Shown: positions 42,322-51,483 of the stretch, in pieces
Position numbering within the stretch: position 1 is the stretch's first letter
How the letters are laid out: every line of letters begins with the position of its first letter
Notes under the pieces: model-generated
Database searches by the model: none
What the model was told of the DNA's origin: nothing
The model's input: only the letters and a program-made list of their open reading frames with translations
Assembly (NCBI GenBank): GCA_965220505.1
Contig: CBDCQE010000001.1
Location: 310,001-374,000, forward strand
Length of the DNA: 64,000 nt
Source: Bin87 sp965220505
GTDB taxonomy: Bacteria; Chloroflexota; Dehalococcoidia; Lucifugimonadales; UBA3495
Reading direction: 5' to 3'
Made by a program: the position numbers and the translations under genes

Positions 42322-44742
42322 TCAGGCGCGAACGGTCGCCCCGGCTTCCCGTTCCAGCGCCCGCGTCAGTCCGTTCACCGCCCGGTTCACGTCTTCGGCG
42401 GTCAGGGTCCTGTCCGTGGCTCGGAACCGGATGCGGAAGGCCAGCGACCGCGTACCCTCGGGCAGACTCTCGCCGGCGTACACGTCAAACAGTTCCGCCC
42501 GCTCCACCAGCCGCACCCTTTCGATGAGACCCTGTACCCTTGCTGCGGGAACGTCCGCCGGCACCACCAGCGCCAGGTCCCGGTTGGCCGCCGGGAACCG
42601 CGACAACGACTCGAACCGGCCGCCGTTCGTGCCCGCCTCCAGCAGGTCGTCCAGCCGCACCTCGAAGTAGACCACCGCGTCCGATCCCAGGTCGAACGCC
42701 TCCCTGATGTCCGGGTGCAGTTCCCCGATCAAACCCACGCCATCCGCGCTGCCCCCATTCACCACGACGCGGGCGCACCGTCCCGGATGGAACATCTCGT
42801 GGTCGTGCGACTCCAGCGACACGGCGATCCCCACGCGCCCCAGCGCGGTCGCCAGTGTCCCCGATAGGTCAAAAAAGTCCAAGGACTCGCCCGCGCTCAG
42901 CCAGTTGGCGTCGTAGCGTGGCCCCGACATGACGCCCGCCACCGTCTCGCGCTCTACCGGAAGCCCCGTGCTCTGCGGGATGAAAGCCCTCCCCATCTCG
43001 AACAGCCGGAATCCGCCGTCGTTGTGCCCGCGGTTGTAGGCCAGCGTGTTCAGGATGCTGGCCGCCAGCGTCGGACGCATGATGTCCTGTTCGACGGACA
43101 TCGGGTTCGCCACCCGCAGCAAAGCCAGGCCGCCGCCCGACTCGCCGTTCACGCTCAGTCGGTTCAGATCATCAATGCTGACCAGCGGATAGCTGATCGT
43201 CTCCTGCATCCCCGCCGCCGAGAGCGCGTCGCGCAGCCCGTCCTTCAGCGCCGTCATCGGGTTGGCCTGGTGGTACGGTATCGGTGACGACAGCATCGTG
43301 GTGGGCACTTCGTCATACCCGATTATGCGGATGACCTCCTCGATCAGGTCTTCCTCAATGGCGATGTCGCTCCGCCAGTAGGGCGGATCCGCCTCCAGGC
43401 TGTCCGGACCCGTGCGCCGCGTCGCGATGCCCAGGCTCGCCAGCACCGTCTCGGCGCGCGCGATGTCCAGGTCCATGCCCAGTACCTGCCGCAATCTTGC
43501 CACCGTCAGCGGAACCGCCGGCGTCTCCTCATCCCCGCCCGGGAACACGTCAATGATCCCGCCCGCCGCTTGTCCGCCGGCCGTCTCCAGGATCAGTTGT
43601 GTTGCCCGCCGCAGCGCGATTGGGGCCAGCTCGGGCCGCAGTCCCTTTTCGAACCGCAGGCTTGCTTCAGTCCGCAGGTTCAGGTCCGTTGACGTGCGCC
43701 GGTTGTTCAGCGGGTGGAACGTCGCCGATTCCAGCAGCATGTTGGTCGTGCTTGCCGTGATCTCGCTGTTGGCCCCGCCCATGACGCCGCCGATGCCGAT
43801 CGCCTGCGCCGGGTCCGCGATCAGCAGGTTGTCGGTCGAAAGCTTCCGTTTCACGCCGTCGAGGGTCGTGAACTCCTCGCCCTCTGCTGCCCGTCGCACC
43901 ACCACGTGGCGATCCGTAACCGTGTCCAGGTCAAAGGCGTGCAGCGGTTGGTTGAATTCCAACATCACGTAGTTGGTCACGTCCACCACGTTGTTGATGG
44001 GGCGCAACCCCGCGCGGTTCAGCCGTTCCTGCAGCCACTGCGGCGAGGACCCGATGCTGATGCCCGTGATCACCGACGCCGTGTAGCGCGGGCACAGATC
44101 CGGGTCTTCAATAGTCACGCTGGCCAGTGTCTCTGCCGACGCATCCGACTCCGCGTATCCGATCTCCGGCACCCGGACCGGCTGCCCGGTTATCGCCCCG
44201 ATCTCCCGGGCCACGCCCAGTATCGACAGGCAGTCGCCGCGATTCGGCGTCAGCTCCAGCTCCAGGAACGTGTCGCCCAGCGCTTCGTCCAGCGGAGTGC
44301 CGACCACCGCGTCATCCGGCAGCACGATGATCCCTTCGTGCTCATCGCTGATCTCCAGTTCCGCTTCCGAGCAGATCATTCCCTCAGAAACGACGCCGCG
44401 TATCGTCGCCGGCTTGAGCTCCTCCCGACGCCCGTTGTGCATGTTCATCAGCATGACGCCGGGTCGCGCGAAGCATATTTTCTGGCCCGCCGCCACGTTC
44501 GGCGCGCCGCAGACCACTTCCATCGGCGGCCCGTCCCCCGGATCAACCTCGCAAAGCGTCAAGGTATCGGCGTTGGGATGCGGCCGCGTCGCCCGCACGT
44601 ATCCAACCACGCAGCCTTCCCAACCGCCGCGCGTGAACACGTCGCCCACCTCGATGCCGCCCATGGTCAGCCGGTGCGCCAACTCATCGGGCGCCAGCGT
44701 GATGTCAACGTACTGTGAAAGCCAGGAGAAGGGGATGAGCAT
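42322..44742 (-). CDS. pheT: Phenylalanine--tRNA ligase beta subunit
   Basis: Protein of 806 residues, usual length. Domains in order: B1/EMAP-like tRNA-binding region (VVGYVRATRPHPNADTLTLC), B3/B4 editing region, B5 (IIGYDEVP), and the C-terminal anticodon-binding FDX-ACB (SRFPAANRDLALVVP). Partner of pheS, but separated from it by two inserted genes. Confidence 0.96.
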   Translation of the reverse strand: MLIPFSWLSQYVDITLAPDELAHRLTMGGIEVGDVFTRGGWEGCVVGYVRATRPHPNADTLTLCEVDPGDGPPMEVVCGAPNVAAGQKICFARPGVMLMNMHNGRREELKPATIRGVVSEGMICSEAELEISDEHEGIIVLPDDAVVGTPLDEALGDTFLELELTPNRGDCLSILGVAREIGAITGQPVRVPEIGYAESDASAETLASVTIEDPDLCPRYTASVITGISIGSSPQWLQERLNRAGLRPINNVVDVTNYVMLEFNQPLHAFDLDTVTDRHVVVRRAAEGEEFTTLDGVKRKLSTDNLLIADPAQAIGIGGVMGGANSEITASTTNMLLESATFHPLNNRRTSTDLNLRTEASLRFEKGLRPELAPIALRRATQLILETAGGQAAGGIIDVFPGGDEETPAVPLTVARLRQVLGMDLDIARAETVLASLGIATRRTGPDSLEADPPYWRSDIAIEEDLIEEVIRIIGYDEVPTTMLSSPIPYHQANPMTALKDGLRDALSAAGMQETISYPLVSIDDLNRLSVNGESGGGLALLRVANPMSVEQDIMRPTLAASILNTLAYNRGHNDGGFRLFEMGRAFIPQSTGLPVERETVAGVMSGPRYDANWLSAGESLDFFDLSGTLATALGRVGIAVSLESHDHEMFHPGRCARVVVNGGSADGVGLIGELHPDIREAFDLGSDAVVYFEVRLDDLLEAGTNGGRFESLSRFPAANRDLALVVPADVPAARVQGLIERVRLVERAELFDVYAGESLPEGTRSLAFRIRFRATDRTLTAEDVNRAVNGLTRALEREAGATVRA

Positions 44743-44747
44743 AACGA

Positions 44748-45455
44748 TTATGCGCCTACTTCTACTTCGTAACGGGAGGGGAGAAAACTTTTGGGCAGCC
44801 AGGGATATTCGCAGTCCACTGGTGGAATGATAGCGATATGCGCCCAGATGTGGCCGTCATCGGGAAGTTTGGCCTCAGGCCAGTCAATCCAACGACCGGG
44901 TTTGACCGGCGGGTAGCGGTGGCTCTCCCCGGTCAGGTCAATGAACACGCAAATGCCGATTGCGCCCGAATTAGCGGGAATCACGGCATCATTGAGTGTA
45001 CTGATGTATTGTTTCGCTCTATCTTGATGAAACTTGCCTGTTTTGAGATCCACTGCTAGCAGCAGATTGCCGCCAACGTCCAGAACAGCCAAATCAAAGG
45101 ACTGGCCCGGCTGTCCATAGGAAACCCGCAAATTCAAACCCAACGCGGTGATCATCCCTTCCACACGCCGGCGTAAGACGTCAATTACAGATAGCCCGGT
45201 ATCAACAACGTCTGCTTGGTAGCGCCAGCGCAACCCGGCCAACGCCGTACCGAATATACCGAAGGCCAACAACGGTTCCTCGGCCATCCCTACCCGTTCG
45301 CGTTCGTTCCAGAGGATTTCCAATCCGATAGCGTTGTCATCGCGGTCGTAGTCCGCGATGAAATCGTAGGCGAATTCCCCGCTGGTTTCGTAATCGGCGT
45401 AGTCCGCGAAGTACAGATTGATGCCTTCGTCATCACGTGTTATTCGGGCTGGCAT
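44748..45455 (-). CDS. DUF2283-like domain fused to a nuclease-like region
   Basis: Protein of 235 residues. Residues 1-50 (GINLYFADYADYETSG, then DYDRDDNAIGLEIL) match the DUF2283 pattern. The rest is not a known DUF2283 part; SFDLAVLDVGGNLLLAVDLKTGK near 120-145 resembles the D...DxK core of PD-(D/E)XK nucleases. It overlaps the DUF4258 gene by 16 bases and ends 5 bases before pheT. Likely the second member of a toxin-antitoxin-like pair. Confidence 0.6.
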   Translation of the reverse strand: MPARITRDDEGINLYFADYADYETSGEFAYDFIADYDRDDNAIGLEILWNERERVGMAEEPLLAFGIFGTALAGLRWRYQADVVDTGLSVIDVLRRRVEGMITALGLNLRVSYGQPGQSFDLAVLDVGGNLLLAVDLKTGKFHQDRAKQYISTLNDAVIPANSGAIGICVFIDLTGESHRYPPVKPGRWIDWPEAKLPDDGHIWAHIAIIPPVDCEYPWLPKSFLPSRYEVEVGA

Positions 45456-45685
45456 GGGAACTCCCGATCAAAATGAACGGTAATCACGTACTCACGGCGG
45501 TTCTCTGGGACTACCACCTTCAACATTTGTCGGCGCCCCGGTATGCAACGTAAAATCTGGACGCGGTCTGGGTGCTTTGGATCTGATCGGACCATATCCG
45601 GATCATTTAGACAAAGCTCTACCCACTCTTCAGGATATCTGCGCTCCACCATCTTTTCTCGCGCATGCCGGCTATACTCAATCAT
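45440..45685 (-). CDS. DUF4258 protein, RelE/BrnT-like candidate toxin
   Basis: Protein of 81 residues: YSRHAREKMVERRYPEEWVE at the start, DPKHPDRVQILRCIPGRRQM, and YVITVHFDREFPCQPE at the end, the DUF4258 pattern. Such proteins often precede DUF2283 genes and are thought to be toxins. It sits 15 bases downstream of pheS and overlaps the DUF2283-like gene, inside what is normally a pheS-pheT operon. Confidence 0.75.
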   Translation of the reverse strand: MIEYSRHAREKMVERRYPEEWVELCLNDPDMVRSDPKHPDRVQILRCIPGRRQMLKVVVPENRREYVITVHFDREFPCQPE

Positions 45686-45700
45686 ATCAAAGCCGGCGCA

Positions 45701-46750
45701 TCAGAACTGCCGCAAAAACCTCACATCGTTCCGGTAGAAATGCCGGATGTCGTCAATCCCGTATTTCAGCATCCCGATCCGCTCCGGCCCCATGCCGAAA
45801 GCGAACCCGGTGTAGCGTTGCGGATCGTACCCGACCCCTTCCAGCACCCGGGGGTGCACCATCCCCGCTCCCATGATCTCGATCCAGTCCTCGTCCCGGT
45901 TGATGGGCCGCCGGCCCGTCTCCGGATCGACGAAGTTGGAGATGGACATGTCCACGCCCGGCTCGACGAACGGGAAGTAGTCGCACCGGAACCGGATCTG
46001 CCGGTCCTCGCCGAACACCCGCCGCGCGAATTCGTACAGTGTGCCCTTCAGGTCGGCAAAGGTGATCCCCTCAGCCACCGCCAGTCCCTCGATCTGGTAG
46101 AAATGCCATTCGTGGGTAGCGTCCGTCGCCTCGTAGCGGTAGCATTTGCCCGGAACTATCACCCGCACCGGCGGATCCTGCGCCTCCATAACCCGCGCCT
46201 GCATCGGCGAGGTATGGGTCCGCAGCAGCATCGGTTGCTGCCCCTCTTCGTTCGCGTAGTCGATCCACAGCGAGTTCCACATATCCCGCGCCGGATGCCC
46301 CGCCGGAATGTTGAGCATCTCGAAGTTGTAGTGGTCCAGCTCAACTTCGGGGCCTTCCACCACGCTGAACCCCATCGCCATGAACGCCGCGCAAATCTCG
46401 CGCACGATCTGCGTGGTCGGATGCAATCGACCAGTCACCACCGGCCGACCGGGCAGCGTCACGTCCAGCGCATCCTGCGCCGCCAGTGATGCCTGCGCCA
46501 GTTCCCTTGTGCGCCGCGCCAGGGCTTCTTCCAGCGCGTTCTTGGCCTGGTTGGCCCGCGATCCGACCTCGCGCCTCTGGTCCGGCTCCAACTCCGACAG
46601 CGACCGCAGCAGTCCCGTCAGTCTCCCCCGTCGTCCCAGGTATGCCACCCGCCATTGCTCGACCCCTTCCGCCTCGCCGATGCTGTTCAACTCGTCGAGC
46701 GCGTCGCGGGTCAATTGGTCGATGGATTCTACGGAAGGCGTGTTTGTCAT
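45701..46750 (-). CDS. pheS: Phenylalanine--tRNA ligase alpha subunit
   Basis: Protein of 349 residues. An N-terminal coiled coil (1-90) is followed by the class II core: GRLHPTTQIVREICAAF, MGFSVVEGPEVELDHYNF, LLRTHTSPMQAR (motif 2 region), and GAGMVHPRVLEGVG with GFAFGMGPERIGMLKYGI (motif 3). It charges tRNA-Phe together with PheT. Confidence 0.97.
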   Translation of the reverse strand: MTNTPSVESIDQLTRDALDELNSIGEAEGVEQWRVAYLGRRGRLTGLLRSLSELEPDQRREVGSRANQAKNALEEALARRTRELAQASLAAQDALDVTLPGRPVVTGRLHPTTQIVREICAAFMAMGFSVVEGPEVELDHYNFEMLNIPAGHPARDMWNSLWIDYANEEGQQPMLLRTHTSPMQARVMEAQDPPVRVIVPGKCYRYEATDATHEWHFYQIEGLAVAEGITFADLKGTLYEFARRVFGEDRQIRFRCDYFPFVEPGVDMSISNFVDPETGRRPINRDEDWIEIMGAGMVHPRVLEGVGYDPQRYTGFAFGMGPERIGMLKYGIDDIRHFYRNDVRFLRQF

Positions 46751-46794
46751 GAGAACGGATACAAGCGATTGCCGGATACGGATGGGCCGAAAAA

Positions 46795-46824
46795 ATTATA
46801 GGCAGCGCCCCACCGAAGGGTCAA
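46795..46824 (-). promoter_or_regulatory. Sigma-70-type promoter of pheS
   Basis: Minus strand TTGACC (46824-46819), 18-base spacer, TATAAT (46800-46795). The -35 overlaps the end of the upstream esterase gene. Leader of about 40 bases, too short for a T-box. Confidence 0.7.
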
Positions 46825-47717
46825 GAAATCTCCACGCCCAAACGTGCCGCCAGCCATGCTCCGCGCACCTGCCCGTGGAGGTGTCCTCCGCCTTCCGCCG
46901 CCCCGTCGTAGACCCTGAAATCGCACTCCGGCAGCGCCGCCGCCAACTCCTCGGCAAATGCCAAAGGGCACACGCTCCGGTCGAACCGTCCCGCGCTCAT
47001 CAGGACCGGGCATCGCACCGCCGGCGCGGTGGTCACCGGGTTGACTGCCGATAGCAGCGACCCCACGGCGCTTTCGCGGCCCGGATGCGCCCGCAGGTGG
47101 TCGCCCAATTCCGCCAACGGATAACCGAGACCGGGCTCCAGCGCGGCCGGATGACCCAGCGCCATTGGTGTATCCGCCGCCACCGCCGATACTCGCGGCC
47201 GCCGCGCCGCCGCGGCCAACGCCAGGCTCGCCCCCAGGCCGGCTCCGGTCAGCGCCAACACACCCGACAACTCGACGATGCCCTGCATGCCCAGCACGTC
47301 TACCGCCCGCAGCGCGTCGGCGTATGCTCCAAAGAGGGTGTATGCGTCGGCGCTATCGATGCCGTCCGTCAACAGACCCGGGTAACTGGCTCGCACCAAC
47401 CCGTCGCTGTTCCTTTGTCCCCGGTGGGTCGCGTTCATCACCACCGCCCGGTGCCGTAGCGGGGTGTAAATGATGTCGTGGACGCTGGCGTAGTCCGGCA
47501 TCCGCACTAGCGCCGGAAACGGCCCGTCCCCGTGCGGGACCGACAGCCACGCGAACAGCCGGTGTCCGCCGGTGCTCGTGTATCGTACCCGGTACACGTA
47601 CCACTCCGGCTGCGAGTAGAACCCGTCCCGCTCTATCGCGATGTCGGCGTCGGTTTCGGCCAGTTGCGCCTCGATCCGTTCCCAGAACGCATCGGAGCGC
47701 TGCCTCGCGGCCGTCAT
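46821..47717 (-). CDS. Acetylxylan-esterase-like alpha/beta hydrolase lacking the nucleophile Ser
   Basis: Protein of 298 residues, paralogue of the next gene upstream and of the AXE1/acetyl-xylan-esterase family (FYSQPEWYVYRVRYTSTGGH, FPALVRMPDY). Where the family has GxSxG, this protein reads TGAGLGASLAL, so the nucleophile Ser is Gly. Asp (AGRFDRSVCP) and His (AEGGGHLHG) positions seem kept. Either a non-catalytic partner or an enzyme using another residue. Start overlaps the upstream stop by 4 bases (ATGA). Confidence 0.75.
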   Translation of the reverse strand: MTAARQRSDAFWERIEAQLAETDADIAIERDGFYSQPEWYVYRVRYTSTGGHRLFAWLSVPHGDGPFPALVRMPDYASVHDIIYTPLRHRAVVMNATHRGQRNSDGLVRASYPGLLTDGIDSADAYTLFGAYADALRAVDVLGMQGIVELSGVLALTGAGLGASLALAAAARRPRVSAVAADTPMALGHPAALEPGLGYPLAELGDHLRAHPGRESAVGSLLSAVNPVTTAPAVRCPVLMSAGRFDRSVCPLAFAEELAAALPECDFRVYDGAAEGGGHLHGQVRGAWLAARLGVEIS

Positions 47718-48655
47718 GACGCGACCACCTGGGCGACGCCGATGCGCTCCTCCAGCCAAACCCGCTCCCGCGCCGGATATTCGTGCGCGTTGCCGTGCCC
47801 CGACTCCGGGAACAGCCACAACTCCCGCTCGCCGCCCAGCAGCCGGTACGCCGCGTAGCTCGTTTCCGGCGGGCACACCTCGTCCTCCATGGCGATGCCC
47901 ACCACCATCGGACACTTGATGCGCGGCGCAAAGTTCACCGCGTCGAAATACCGCAGCGTGTCCAGCATTTGCTCCGTCCGGTCCGGATACGCCCGCTGGT
48001 AGCACGAAAGCTCGTCATACGGGTAGCTGCGCAGCATCCGCATGGATTCCGGATAGCAGCACAGGAACGGATAGCCCGCAACCCCCGCCTTGATCTCCGG
48101 CCGCAGCGCCGACGTGATCAGCGTCAACCCGCCGCCCTGGCTGCTGCCACAGCAGTAGACCCGCTCGGCGTCGATCTCCGGCCGCGACAGCAGAAAATCG
48201 ACCCCGCGCACGCAGTCGGAAATCACGCCCTTGTAGCTGTACGTATCCCGATCCTCCACCCCGCTGGTCAGCAGCCCCGGATAACCGGGATTGAACTCCC
48301 CGCTGCTGGGCAATTTCCCTCGAACCGCAACCGACAGCACCGCGACGCCTTTCGCGCCCCAATCCCGCCGCAACGCCGGCTCCGACTTGTATCCCGGCAG
48401 GTGCAGGATCGCGGGAAACGGCCCGTCGCCGTCCGCCGGCACCGCGTACCACGCGGATATCTCCAGCCCGCCCAGGCTCCGGTACGTCGCCTGGTAAACC
48501 TGCACCACCTCCGTGCTGCGCATTGGGTCCGGTTCCGCTCGCGCGTCCAGCGGTATCCCGTGCAGTTCCGCCTTGACCTCATCCCAAAAAGCATCAAAAT
48601 CGTCGGGACAAGTCACGTCGGTAACGAATGACTCCAGGTCCTGTTGAGTAGCCAT
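47714..48655 (-). CDS. Acetylxylan esterase family hydrolase
   Basis: Protein of 313 residues. DFDAFWDEVKAELHGIPLD opens the AXE1 family fold; the nucleophile lies in VYCCGSSQGGGLTLI (near 180), the acid in GIAMEDEVCPP and His in FPESGHGNAHE. It deacetylates sugars or similar esters. TATAAT at 48693-48688 and GGAG precede it. It forms a two-gene unit with the Ser-less paralogue. Confidence 0.85.
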   Translation of the reverse strand: MATQQDLESFVTDVTCPDDFDAFWDEVKAELHGIPLDARAEPDPMRSTEVVQVYQATYRSLGGLEISAWYAVPADGDGPFPAILHLPGYKSEPALRRDWGAKGVAVLSVAVRGKLPSSGEFNPGYPGLLTSGVEDRDTYSYKGVISDCVRGVDFLLSRPEIDAERVYCCGSSQGGGLTLITSALRPEIKAGVAGYPFLCCYPESMRMLRSYPYDELSCYQRAYPDRTEQMLDTLRYFDAVNFAPRIKCPMVVGIAMEDEVCPPETSYAAYRLLGGERELWLFPESGHGNAHEYPARERVWLEERIGVAQVVAS

Positions 48656-48711
48656 GCGTACGCTCCTGGGTCCGGCTGGACGGCTCCATTATAGCGGTGT
48701 AAATGAAAATT

Positions 48712-48736
48712 GGGCGCACCCTTGAGAGGCGCGCCC
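48712..48736 (-). terminator. Terminator of the LRR gene
   Basis: Minus strand GGGCGC (48736-48731) pairs with GCGCCC (48717-48712) around a 13-base loop, then AATTTTCATTT. It lies 32 bases beyond the LRR stop codon. Confidence 0.6.
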
Positions 48737-48767
48737 GTTGGCGTTGTCCGCAGTTGTAATCCGGCGC

Positions 48768-50849
48768 TTAGAAGCAGTTGTAGACTTTCCGATGCGTGAC
48801 TCCGCTCAGCCATTGCTGGAAAGCGTCGTCGGTGGGAGCGCACAACCTGGTTCCGTAAGAGAACAACTCGTTCATCGCGCCCATGTTGGTCATGGTGGAA
48901 GGCAGCGCGCCGCTCATCCCGGTGTTGGAGATAGCCAGGCGATAGAGCTTGCTCAGCCCGCCGAAACTGGCCGGCACCGGGCCGCGCAAATCCTCGTTGT
49001 CATGGAGCGACAGCCTTTGCAACTGTGTCAGGTTGCCCAACTCGGACGGCAGCGTTCCGCTGAGGTTGTTGTTGGCCAGCCCCAGGACTTGAAGCTGGCG
49101 CATATTGCCCAGTTCTACGGGAATGGAGCCTGTGATCTGATTGCGATTGGCCGCTATTCGGCGCAGGCTGGTCGAATTGGCCAGCGCGGCGGGTATGGGG
49201 CCGGTCAGCTTGTTGCGGTCCAGCACCAGCACCTCCAGGCTGGGCATGCTTCCCACGCTGGCGGGTATCGGCCCGGTGAGGCCGCCATTTCCGTTTTCAT
49301 CCTCTTGGTTGTGGAGATAGAGAAGCCGGAGTTTATTCATGCCGGCCAGCGTGTTCGGTAGCGGCCCGGTCAATCGGTTGTTCGTGAGATGCAGTTCTTC
49401 CAGATTGGCCAGGTTGCCCAACCCTGCCGGTAGGGGGCCGGTGAGTTCATTACCCGACAGCGTGGCGTATTCCAGCTTGCTCAGGTCGCCGAAATTCTCC
49501 GGAAGCGCTCCGGTCAGCTCGTTGTTTCGCAGATTCAGGCGGCTCAGTTCCGAAAGGTTTCCGAATGATTCGGGTATGCTGCCTTTCAGATCGTAGTCAC
49601 TGAGGTCCAACCGTTTCACTCGGCCAAGGTGGTTAGTTCTCACTCCGGTCCACTCGTGCAACGGCTTGTCGCTGAGCCAGTTGTGGTTGCCGGTCCAGTT
49701 GGGTCCGTCGGTCGCGTTGTAGAACTCCGTCAGCACTGCGCGGTCGCTGTCGTCGGGACAGTTGTGAATCTTGGACTCCACCAGGTCATCCAACTACTCC
49801 TGCAATACAGCATCGTCAGGCGCACAAACCTGAGTAAGAATGGCGTTCAAGTGCGTCAGGCTGGACATGCCGGACATACTCAAAGGCAATGGGCCGCTCA
49901 AACCGCCGTTCCCACGGACCATAAGCAACTGGAGTTCCGTCAGGTTGCTGATTTCCGCAGGCAGGGAGCCTTGCAGGTTGTTGTTCGGCAGGTCCAGAGC
50001 TATCACCCGCCCGTCGTCATTGGTAACGACGCCGGCCCACCTGCCCAACGGCTCCGCGGTCCTCCAGTTGGTGTTGGTGCTCCAGTTGTAGCCGCCGGTG
50101 GCATTGTAAAACGCGATCAGGGGGCCGCGGTCTTTCCCTACCGTGGTCGCCTGCCCGTCGACCGAGGTGAAGCTACTACGGTCTTCATTGTGGGCGATGA
50201 CGACGAAGTCGTAGGTCGTGTCGTACTCCAGACCGGTCGCTTCCACTCTGGTCTGTCCGGCGGGAACTGTGCCTTTCGACACGAAATCGCTGCTGCTGGC
50301 CTTCTTCATGCGCCAGGTCCATCCGGTGATGGGCTTGCCGCCGTTATCGTGGAGCTTTCCGGCCCAGTCCAACCTAATCCGCGGCAGAGTGGGGTGGGAC
50401 TTGGCCCAGGGGGTTCCCTCCGCGCCTGATTTCCAGGTGGGCCGCCCGCCCACCGTGATCTGGTTGGACCAGGCGCCGGGATCAACGCTGTTCACGGCCC
50501 GAACCCGGTAGAAATAGCCGGAGTCCGACCCCTCCTTTGTTACGGTGTAGACAGTGTCCGTGGAGCCCGTGTTGACAGGGGTCTCCCAGTTATCACTAGA
50601 GGTTGTCCGCCGCTGCAGTTGATAGCCGATGATAGCGTCGCCCCCGTCGTGGACCGGCGTGTCCCATGCCAGCCCGTCGCGGTTATCCTGGGACACGTCG
50701 GTGACCCGCAGGTCCGTGGGGGCGCCGGGAGGGGTCTGCAGCGCCTGGGCCTGTGCGACTGTGCCGGACATGAAAAAGCCGGCCACTCCCGCGGCCAGCA
50801 GCCCAATTGCCAGCAGCGCGAACAGCCCGCGCCGCGATGCAAGTTTCAT
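48768..50849 (-). pseudogene. FN3 / leucine-rich-repeat surface protein with in-frame amber codon
   Basis: One continuous frame of 694 codons, broken only by TAG at 49796-49794. Order: signal peptide (about 1-36, ending AQAQA), two fibronectin III domains (about 40-235), a first LRR block ending VCAPDDAVLQE, the TAG, then a second LRR block (NLSELSRLNLRNNELTGALP and further repeats) ending RLCAPTDDAFQQWLSG and NC. Comparing the two block ends shows that the TAG stands where a Trp (TGG) is expected. Without readthrough the product is about 351 residues. Secreted; adhesion or recognition is plausible. See the C15 tract at its start. Confidence 0.75.
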
Positions 50850-50896
50850 CACCCTAAAGATTGGGGGGGGGGGGGGGCAGAACTATCGTGCGGCAT
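50849..50896 (-). CDS. Short leader frame containing the C15 tract
   Basis: ATG at 50896 has an excellent ribosome site (TGAGGAG, 7 bases away) and opens the frame MPHDSSAPPPPQSLG, ending at a TGA whose A is also the A of the LRR gene's ATG (50849). With 13 or 16 C's the same start would read in frame into the LRR signal peptide; with 14 it stops at TAG. It is either a coupled leader or the true start of a phase-variable gene. Confidence 0.5.
   Translation of the reverse strand: MPHDSSAPPPPQSLG
50863..50877. repeat. Homopolymer tract G15 (C15 on the coding strand)
   Basis: Fifteen G in a row, the longest homopolymer I see in the window, placed between the best ribosome site and the signal peptide of the LRR gene. 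Such tracts slip during replication. Confidence 0.8.
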
Positions 50897-51171
50897 GTTG
50901 ATGCTCCTCATACCGGATATCGTTGCCATTTATGGTTCATAGACCTGGAAAACTCGGCTTTGGGCGCCACCCCAGCGGCGCGCGAAGCGGCGTCGCTCAG
51001 CCAGCGGATTGCCGGATCGGGCGATAACCTCAAAAAACCAAGGCCGACTATACCACCAAATTCATAATTTATACATAATACAGCGTCCAATTATCGTGGT
51101 TGTCTGTCACATTTCCGTAATTTCGGCAAAATCGCCCCCAGCAGCCCAAAATCGGGCGGGCCGGGGCGGCG

Positions 51172-51287
51172 GGGGAATCGTCAGAAGCAGGATTTTCAAG
51201 ATTTGAGGATTACCAGGATTGAAACCGTCCCCTGATCAATCCCGCCCAATCATAAAATCCCGCAAATCCTGCTTCTGACAATTCCCC
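51172..51287. mobile_element. MITE-like inverted-repeat element
   Basis: GGGGAATCGTCAGAAGCAGG (left arm 51172-51195) is matched by the complement of 51264-51287 at 23 of 24 positions, enclosing 68 bases. The left arm and interior carry the GGATTTTCAAGATT/CAGGATTG repeat also found at 10533-10566. No coding capacity. It lies in the 580-base gap between the LRR gene and the Uma2 gene; I see no gene there. Confidence 0.65.
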
Positions 51288-51328
51288 GACGCAAGCACGC
51301 ACGCCTGAGCGTCCGCAGTTCTCCCGCC

Positions 51329-51354
51329 ATCCAATCCTGTCCATCCATGCTGAT
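51329..51354. repeat. Dispersed intergenic repeat, shorter relative
   Basis: ATCCAATCCTGTCCATCCAT followed by GC; shares CAATCCTGT and CATCCATGC with the copy at 97-129. Confidence 0.5.
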
Positions 51355-51483
51355 AGCCTCGCCTTCCCAGGTTGGGTACGCTTGCGGGCGGAGGCGCGCC
51401 AAAACGAAACGAGGCCCGCAGTCGCGGGCCTCACACCAGGCACCATTGCCTGTCCTGGTGGGGGGAATGCTATGACCAAGACG

